Source: JAKVBK01 sp022447275
GTDB taxonomy: Bacteria; Pseudomonadota; Alphaproteobacteria; Rhodobacterales; Rhodobacteraceae
Assembly (NCBI GenBank): GCA_047125605.1
Contig: CP138932.1
Coordinates: 3,100,001 to 3,164,000 of the forward strand
DNA length: 64,000 nt
Direction: 5' to 3'
The notes below the pieces were generated by a model that worked only from the letters and a program-made list of their open reading frames with translations, was not told the origin of the DNA and made no database searches. Made by a program: the position numbers and the translations under genes. Positions 58,777 through 64,000 of the stretch are shown here, in pieces (position 1 is the first letter of the stretch; each line of letters begins with the position of its first letter).

Positions 58777-59636
58777 AGGCCTTCCATGAGTTCATGCATG
58801 TACAGGGCCACAAACCGGGCTTGATCGCCGCTTAGGTTTTCAAGAAGCTGCCAATCCAATTTCAAGGTGTCGCAGACGTTTTCAGACGTCTTGTCGCCGT
58901 CATACCACGCAGCTTCAAGGCCAGCTTTGTTTGGATGATCGGCGGCAAGGCGGTCAAGTTCGGCATTTGCGATGCCTTGCGCGATTTCGAGGCCTTGGCC
59001 CTGCAATTGCAATTGCGCGCCTGTGTCCAGCCAGAAGTGTCGGATCGCGTCGCGGTGATACTGCAGGAATGTGTGTAGCGATTTGGCATCCAATGCCTGT
59101 AGCGCGCCAAACCGGGTATAGAGGGCATCGCGGCGGTTGCTGGTCGGTTGGCGCACCGAAATGTAGGCTTGGCCGGTGTCTAGGCACTCTTCGATCCCCT
59201 TTTCGGAGACAGCGAGAAGGGCCTTCTGCAGAATGGCTTGATACTGAACAAGATCGTCGATCGGCAGCCGGCTTGCCCCCTCGGACGACAAGAGCATCAA
59301 GCGCCCGCGCAAAGCGCCCATCACATCCTGATAAGACTGCAGGGTGACGTTGCCGTTTTCCTTCACGCTCACCTGGCCTTTGTAGCTGCGCACAAGGAAA
59401 TCCCGGATGTCAGGGTCGAGGAATGTCTTTTTCAGGTGGTCTGCATAAACGCCCTGAGCATTGCCTGCAAAGCCATAGTCCCCTGCGATCTTTGGCAACA
59501 AGGTCTCTGAACTGGCCAAAACCTTGAACATCGCCTCAAGCGCGGCGGCGGCGGGCTCTTCTGGATCATTGCTCTGTGCGTTGGCCACAGTTGTGCAGGT
59601 GAGGATTGCAATGAAAATGCTGGCTAAAAATCTCAT
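58764..59636 (-). CDS. Secreted protein of unknown function
   Basis: 290 residues with an N-terminal signal peptide (MRFLASIFIAILTCTTVANA). The mature part is helical and mostly hydrophilic, with segments such as DIRDFLVRSYKGQV and LQYHRDAIRHFWLDTGAQLQL. I recognise no domain. One short Cys pair could form a disulfide. It is convergent with the DUF3592-like gene and is followed upstream by a 229-nt gap with nothing visible. Codon use is ordinary. Confidence 0.6.
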   Translation of the reverse strand: MRFLASIFIAILTCTTVANAQSNDPEEPAAAALEAMFKVLASSETLLPKIAGDYGFAGNAQGVYADHLKKTFLDPDIRDFLVRSYKGQVSVKENGNVTLQSYQDVMGALRGRLMLLSSEGASRLPIDDLVQYQAILQKALLAVSEKGIEECLDTGQAYISVRQPTSNRRDALYTRFGALQALDAKSLHTFLQYHRDAIRHFWLDTGAQLQLQGQGLEIAQGIANAELDRLAADHPNKAGLEAAWYDGDKTSENVCDTLKLDWQLLENLSGDQARFVALYMHELMEGLYAE

Positions 59637-59865
59637 GATTGGCTCCCGTTGGCGCCTGTACGCGCCGTTTTATGAAATGTGTGGAATAGCGCGGATGCCC
59701 CGGGCTGCACGAAGAGGGCGAACCGCCCGGCTCTGAGTAAAAAGGCCTCTGCGGAAACACGGTGGCAAAGTGTGACATGCCTAAGAAAAACAGGAATCTG
59801 TTTGTGCCCGCGCAGGCGGGCGCTGAGCGCCGGAGACAGGTTGACCAAGCCAAGCGCCATTGCGG

Positions 59866-60192
59866 TTACGCAAACAGAAAGAAACTGGCATAGGACAGCA
59901 TCGCCACCACAAAGATTAAGCCCGCCCCTTTGATGCGCGCTCCGAGCGGCATGGCCACGGTATCGGGCTCCCGGTTGCTGAGCGTCCACATCAAGGCCCC
60001 CACCCCGAAGGACAGTGCAAGAAGCGGTGATATCAGCAAACCAGCCATGATTATGAACGCGATCGCCACTTCCAATCCAGATGGATCGGCGCGCGGACTG
60101 ATATCAGGGGCGTATGGAAGCGCAAAATAGAAAGCCCCAAAGGCGAGCAGCGCTAGGGCAGTCGCAATCCAAAGCTGCATTTTATATGGCAT
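59866..60192 (-). CDS. Small membrane protein of unknown function
   Basis: 108 residues from ATG 60192 (MPYKMQLWIATALALLAF), with GGGGGAGAGGG upstream. Three hydrophobic segments (about 4-25, 40-72 and 85-107). The loops are short and hold no recognisable motif. An upstream in-frame start would add a charged stretch without coding character. Not recognised. Confidence 0.5.
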   Translation of the reverse strand: MPYKMQLWIATALALLAFGAFYFALPYAPDISPRADPSGLEVAIAFIIMAGLLISPLLALSFGVGALMWTLSNREPDTVAMPLGARIKGAGLIFVVAMLSYASFFLFA

Positions 60193-60504
60193 TTTCCCTC
60201 TCCCCCTCGTCCCGAAGCAGTTTGAGGCACTGTCACGTGTTCTGTCAAATCCCCTGCTGAAACGGGCATCCCATAGCGTCGCGATGCGAAATGGCAGGAG
60301 ATGCGAAGGGGCGCCGAAGGCGCGGTTTGGAAAGGGTCCCTTTTGAGATGTCGCTGGCGCACAGCTGAACCTGCCTGCCACGCACGAGGGGTTGTAGGTT
60401 TACCATACCAAGCTGCACTGGGCCCGCTCCCACTGTGGGGCTGGCGCCTCGCTGAGGAGCCGCCGCGCGTGCGCCGCGCTGTGATGGGCCAGCGGGCCCG
60501 CGGT
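60193..60504. other. Gene-free stretch
   Basis: 312 bases between a small membrane protein gene and the end of the class V aminotransferase gene. GC-rich with several short inverted repeats, but no terminator, promoter or coding frame that I trust. Confidence 0.4.
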
Positions 60505-61752
60505 TCAGTTCAACATGTCCTGCATGGCAGCGAGGAAGCGCGCCACCTCTGCCTCGGAATTGTAGTGGCAAAGAGACACGCGCACAGCCGATGGCAAACC
60601 CAGTGGCTGCAGGATGTTCCCAGAGTAGTGATCGGCTTTGCGGATATGGGTGCGGATGCCTTGGGCATTGAGCTTTTCCACCACGTCGCCCGCATCGATG
60701 CCTTCCACATCCATGCACACGAGCCCTTCGCGGGCTGGGTTGTCGACGCCGCCAATGATGGTGACGCGTGGCATCTCTGCCAGCCCGGGCAGGTTACCGG
60801 TGCCATGCAGCATGGCCTGTGTCAGGCTGGCTTCATGGGCATGGATTGCAGCCCCCGCCGCTTCGATCCGGCCCCGCGGCGTCTCCGCATCTGAAACGGC
60901 GCTGCCGAGCCAGTCGAGATAGGCCACCATGTCGCGGAACGTGGCATAGGCGCCCGCATCGCGCGTGCCCAATTCCCAAGGTTCGCCCGGCGCGCCGACA
61001 AGATGGTCATGGGCCAGTGCGGCCAGTCTGTCGGAGGCCCAAGCCACGCCATAGCCATGGCGCGAAAAGCACTTGTAGGGCGAGATCACATAGCCATCCA
61101 CATCATAGCCCGAGATATCGATCCGGCCGTGGGCCGCGTGCTGGATACCGTCGACGATAATAAAGCAGTCCGGGCTGACCGCGCGGATCGCAGCGGCCAC
61201 ACCGGCCACGTCGACCCCCATGCCCGTCACCGGTGAGGTGTGCAGGATGGTGGCCACGCGGGTGTCTGCAGTCACAGCTTGTGCATATGCCGCGGGCTGA
61301 ATCGTGCCGGTGGCGTCATCATGGGCGATCACCACATGACGCTTTCCGCCGGGCTGTGCCCATTTCTCTGCCGCTGACCGTGTGGCCGGGTGCTCCAGCG
61401 AGCTGCTCAGTACGATGCCGTCTGCCGGCGTCGCCATGCAGGTGGTCCGGATCAGGCGGAAGATCAGTTCGGTGCCGCTTTCGCCCACCAGAACGGTGCC
61501 CTCGGGGGCGTTGAAAAACAACCGCATGTCCTGCTTGGCTTCTTCGATGAGACGTTGCAGCGCTTGGCCCGCCGGGTTGTCGCGGCCCGGGTTGTCTGGC
61601 ATCGCGGCAAAAAAGCCGCAGGTTTCGACGACAGATTTCAGCGTCAGTGCCCCGCCGGCATTCTCAAAAAAGATTCGAGGCCCCTGATAGGGGCAGGCAT
61701 CCACATGGGCAAAGCGGTCCCGGACGGCGGTGAGCGTATCTGTATCGAACAT
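60505..61752 (-). CDS. Class V aminotransferase (cysteine-desulfurase-like)
   Basis: 415 residues. The PLP site is visible: Asp201 and His205 in IIVDGIQHAAHG and Lys227 in SPYKCFSRHG. The N-terminal FFENAGGALTLKSVVE and SGTELIFRLIRTT fit the SufS/CsdA-like group, but the C-terminal Cys loop of a desulfurase is not clear, so an isopenicillin-epimerase-like activity is equally possible. It stands alone between a gap and mipZ, in the same direction as mipZ and 77 nt after it. Confidence 0.8.
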   Translation of the reverse strand: MFDTDTLTAVRDRFAHVDACPYQGPRIFFENAGGALTLKSVVETCGFFAAMPDNPGRDNPAGQALQRLIEEAKQDMRLFFNAPEGTVLVGESGTELIFRLIRTTCMATPADGIVLSSSLEHPATRSAAEKWAQPGGKRHVVIAHDDATGTIQPAAYAQAVTADTRVATILHTSPVTGMGVDVAGVAAAIRAVSPDCFIIVDGIQHAAHGRIDISGYDVDGYVISPYKCFSRHGYGVAWASDRLAALAHDHLVGAPGEPWELGTRDAGAYATFRDMVAYLDWLGSAVSDAETPRGRIEAAGAAIHAHEASLTQAMLHGTGNLPGLAEMPRVTIIGGVDNPAREGLVCMDVEGIDAGDVVEKLNAQGIRTHIRKADHYSGNILQPLGLPSAVRVSLCHYNSEAEVARFLAAMQDMLN

Positions 61753-61828
61753 GGGGCTTCCTGCGATGGTTGGCGCTGATCATGGCGCTGTGCGGACGGG
61801 CTGCAAGCCCAATTCAGGCATGCTCGCG

Positions 61829-62635
61829 TCAGAAGGTGACGCGCACGCCGGGCAGGCTGAGGTTTTTGAGAAGGTCGCGCACTTCCTGCCGGGCGGCGAT
61901 GTTTGACAGGCTCAACCTGTCAGATTTCACGTCCTTGAGGTCAAGCAGAGTGATCCCCCGTGGGAACAGCTCGCGGAAGATCACACGCTCGGAGAAGCCC
62001 GGCTCCACCCGAAAGCCAATCCGCTTGGACAGGGTTTTCAGCGCATCCCCCACCTTGCGCTTGTTGATCATCTGCTGGGGCCCCAGCCGGTTGCGCACGA
62101 CGATCCAGTCCATGGCCTCAAGGCCTGCTTGCGCGCGCATCTGGCGGGCATGCCAGACCATTTCGGAATAGACAGAGGGGCCCTGCACGGCGCCATTGTC
62201 CGGGTTCAGCCGGGCCAGCATGTCAAAATCGACGAAGCTGTCATTCATCGGCGTGACCAGCGTATTTGCAAGGGAATGGGCCACCTGGCTGAGGCGCGTA
62301 TGGGATCCCGGGCAGTCGATCAGGATGAAATCATGGGTGCTGGCATCGGCCACAGCCCGCCCCAGGCGCACATCATAGGCGTTTTCGCCCGGCGGAACCT
62401 CAGCTTCCGGCACATCCGGCAGTTCGATCAGATCCGGAATGGCCAGCGTTACGCCTTCGCGGGCACACATGGCGCGGCGGTTTTCAATAAAGCGGCCAAA
62501 GGATCGCTGTCGCAGGTCCAGATCCAAAACGGCCACGCGGTGGCCCATCCGCGCCAACGCAGTGGAAATATGGATCGAGACGGTGGACTTGCCGGCACCG
62601 CCCTTTTCGTTTCCGACAACAATGTAATGGGGCAT
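61829..62635 (-). CDS. mipZ: Division-plane positioning ATPase MipZ
   Basis: 268 residues from MPHYIVVGNEKGGAGKST; the deviant Walker A (NEKGGAGKST, 9-18) is at the N-terminus as in MipZ. LIDCPG, and FVDFDMLARLNPDN and WIVVRNRLGPQQMINKRKVGDAL are MipZ-specific. It forms gradients from the ParB-marked poles and inhibits FtsZ there. The earlier in-frame ATGs run through the ffh leader and are not real starts. It is transcribed divergently from ffh. Confidence 0.93.
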   Translation of the reverse strand: MPHYIVVGNEKGGAGKSTVSIHISTALARMGHRVAVLDLDLRQRSFGRFIENRRAMCAREGVTLAIPDLIELPDVPEAEVPPGENAYDVRLGRAVADASTHDFILIDCPGSHTRLSQVAHSLANTLVTPMNDSFVDFDMLARLNPDNGAVQGPSVYSEMVWHARQMRAQAGLEAMDWIVVRNRLGPQQMINKRKVGDALKTLSKRIGFRVEPGFSERVIFRELFPRGITLLDLKDVKSDRLSLSNIAARQEVRDLLKNLSLPGVRVTF

Positions 62636-62983
62636 GGGCGCATCCGGATCAGGTTTCGCGGCTGCTTCTAGACCCGCTGAAGGGGAGGGAAAAGAGGGGC
62701 GCAGCCTTTTGTGCGCCAAAGCGCCGTTTTGCCTGTGCACACAGGGCTGAGATGTGCTGCGGGGTTGACTCCTGAGCAAAGCCCCGATAGCTGCTCGCCG
62801 TAACCCCGGAAGCCCATACTGCTTCCGGTCCCGGGTGCTGCCCGGGATCGCCCCCCACCAGCGCGTTGCGCCCGTGGGGGCTTTCGCGCTTTGGTTGGTC
62901 TTTTCGGGCCAAGGCATACGGGCAATCGGCGCCATGAATGGGGCCAAACGAGTGAAGCAATGCGCCTGAAGGAGGGCCGAGGC
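62636..62983 (+). promoter_or_regulatory. Divergent mipZ/ffh region with a three-hairpin ffh leader
   Basis: TTGACT (62765-62770), 16 nt, ATAGCT (62787-62792) could start the ffh message near 62799. The leader then folds as CCGGAAGC-N7-GCTTCCGG (62806-62828), TCCCGGG-TGCTG-CCCGGGA (62829-62847) and a longer stem CCCCCAC...GTGGGGG (62852-62880) with an inner GCGC/GCGC pairing, followed by CTTTCGCGCTTTGG. Over 100 nt remain before the ffh ATG, preceded by AAGGAGGG. The minus-strand promoter for mipZ was not located. Confidence 0.55.
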
Positions 62984-64000
62984 ATGTTTGAAAATCTATC
63001 CGAACGCCTCTCTGGGGTTTTTGACCGCCTGACCCGGCAGGGCGCGCTCAGCGAAGATGATGTCAAGACGGCCCTGCGCGAGGTGCGCGTTGCCTTGTTG
63101 GAGGCTGACGTTTCACTGCCGGTGACCCGAAGCTTCATCAAAGCAGTGCAGGCCAAGGCCACCGGCCAAGCGGTGACCAAGTCGGTCACGCCGGGGCAGA
63201 TGGTGGTCAAGATCGTCCATGACGAGTTGATCCATGTGCTGTCCGGCGAAGGTGAGCCGGGTCATCTCAAGGTCGACAACCCGCCCGCGCCGATCCTGAT
63301 GGTCGGCCTGCAGGGGGGCGGTAAGACAACCACCACCGCCAAGCTGGCGAAGCGCCTGAAGGAGCGGGATGGCAAGCGCGTGCTGATGGCGTCGCTCGAC
63401 GTGAACCGCCCCGCCGCCATGGAGCAGCTGCAGATTCTGGGCACGCAGATTGGTGTGGATACGCTGCCGATTGTGCCGGGCCAGGATCCCGTTGCCATTG
63501 CCAAACGCGCCAAACAGCAAGCCACGATGGCAGGCTATGATGTCTACATGCTCGACACAGCAGGCCGCCTGTCCATCGATGAGGAATTGATGGCGCAGGT
63601 CGAAGCGGTGCGCGATGTGGCCAACCCCCGAGAGACGCTGCTTGTGGTTGACGGTCTGACCGGTCAGGACGCGGTCAACACGGCGCAGAATTTCGATGAC
63701 CGGATTGGCATCACCGGCGTGGTGCTCACCCGTATGGACGGGGATGGGCGCGGCGGTGCTGCCCTCTCGATGCGCGCGGTGACTGGCAAGCCCATCAAAT
63801 ATGTGGGTCTGGGCGAAAAGCTGGAAAACCTCGAGGAATTTCACCCGGAACGCGTGGCGGGCCGGATCCTTGGCATGGGCGACATCGTCAGCCTCGTGGA
63901 AAAGGCGCAGGCCACGCTGGAGGCCGAGCAGGCCGAGCGCATGATGAAGCGCTTCCAGAAAGGTCAGTTCAATATGAACGATCTGCGCAACCAGCTTGAT
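62984..64000 (+). CDS. ffh: Signal recognition particle protein Ffh, N-terminal part
   Basis: 339 codons are visible and the frame is open at the window end. It starts MFENLSERLSGVFDRLTRQG with AAGGAGGG upstream. The N domain is followed by the GTPase: GLQGGGKTTT (P loop), DVNRPAAMEQL, DTAGRL, VVDGLTGQDA, TRMDGDGRGGAALS and the G-domain end VGLGEKLENLEEFHPERVAGRILGMGD. The methionine-rich M domain that binds 4.5S RNA and signal peptides is just beginning at the edge (MMKRFQKGQFNM). Confidence 0.97.
   Translation, partial: MFENLSERLSGVFDRLTRQGALSEDDVKTALREVRVALLEADVSLPVTRSFIKAVQAKATGQAVTKSVTPGQMVVKIVHDELIHVLSGEGEPGHLKVDNPPAPILMVGLQGGGKTTTTAKLAKRLKERDGKRVLMASLDVNRPAAMEQLQILGTQIGVDTLPIVPGQDPVAIAKRAKQQATMAGYDVYMLDTAGRLSIDEELMAQVEAVRDVANPRETLLVVDGLTGQDAVNTAQNFDDRIGITGVVLTRMDGDGRGGAALSMRAVTGKPIKYVGLGEKLENLEEFHPERVAGRILGMGDIVSLVEKAQATLEAEQAERMMKRFQKGQFNMNDLRNQLD

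Noticed and set aside
61829..62947. A longer MipZ beginning near 62947
   Set aside because: The additional 104 codons run through the ffh leader hairpins and read as noise. The MipZ family starts with the Walker A segment right after MPHYIVVGN.

Overview
The window is chromosomal DNA of an alphaproteobacterium, most likely a marine Rhodobacterales (Roseobacter group) strain. This rests on gene content and protein character, not on a search: high GC, an ATP12-type F1 assembly chaperone, the aapJQMP general amino-acid transporter, MipZ, a LID-less adenylate kinase, S12-S7-EFG-EFTu joined to the S10/spc/alpha ribosomal clusters, and a LuxR/LuxI pair.

Layout. 1-0.4 kb: tail of an EamA-type transporter. 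0.5-26.2 kb: the ribosomal protein superoperon (rpsL-rpsG-fusA-tuf-rpsJ-rplCDW / rplB-rpsS-rplV-rpsC-rplP / rpmC...rpmD / rplO-secY-adk / rpsM-rpsK-rpoA-rplQ). It is broken four times by foreign or degenerate material: a hypothetical gene after rplW, a five-gene opposite-strand block after rplP, a PqiA-like gene after rpmD and a cytochrome c remnant after adk. Three of the four breaks (after rplW, rplP and rpmD) have a terminator on the upstream side, and a promoter-like sequence precedes the next ribosomal gene at all four. The rplB leader is the most unusual non-coding element: a promoter, two simple hairpins and then three tandem 26-bp units, each able to fold into a small hairpin with a UNCG-like tetraloop.

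26.2-27.9 kb: a quorum-sensing module (luxR, luxI) with a palindrome over the luxR promoter and a small divergent gene that has its own terminator. 28-32.2 kb: rarA, crcB, rluC-like, HAD phosphatase and ATP12. 32.2-37 kb: the aapJQMP amino-acid ABC transporter. 37-50 kb: mostly minus-strand housekeeping and signalling genes (sixA, ferredoxin-like, argB, engB, MOSC, yidC, an EAL protein with a ruined GGDEF, ttcA, an orphan histidine kinase, a disulfide oxidoreductase, a VTT membrane protein). 50.3-52.3 kb: rpmH-rnpA-yidD and a YghU-type glutathione transferase.

52.34-58.2 kb looks like an island abutting the 3' end of a tRNA-Arg(ACG). It holds three overlapping genes for the start of oxidative L-fucose breakdown (dehydrogenase, mutarotase, lactonase), a cysteine-synthase-like enzyme, non-coding decayed sequence, a pentapeptide-repeat protein and a 5'-truncated LacI-type regulator that abuts a truncated membrane-protein gene on the other strand. 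58.3-64 kb returns to ordinary genes: a DUF3592-like protein, two proteins of unknown function, a class V aminotransferase, mipZ and the first 1 kb of ffh, which is preceded by a three-hairpin leader.

All calls come from reading the sequence and from memory of the families. Promoters, operators and leader structures are inferences from pattern and have not been tested.
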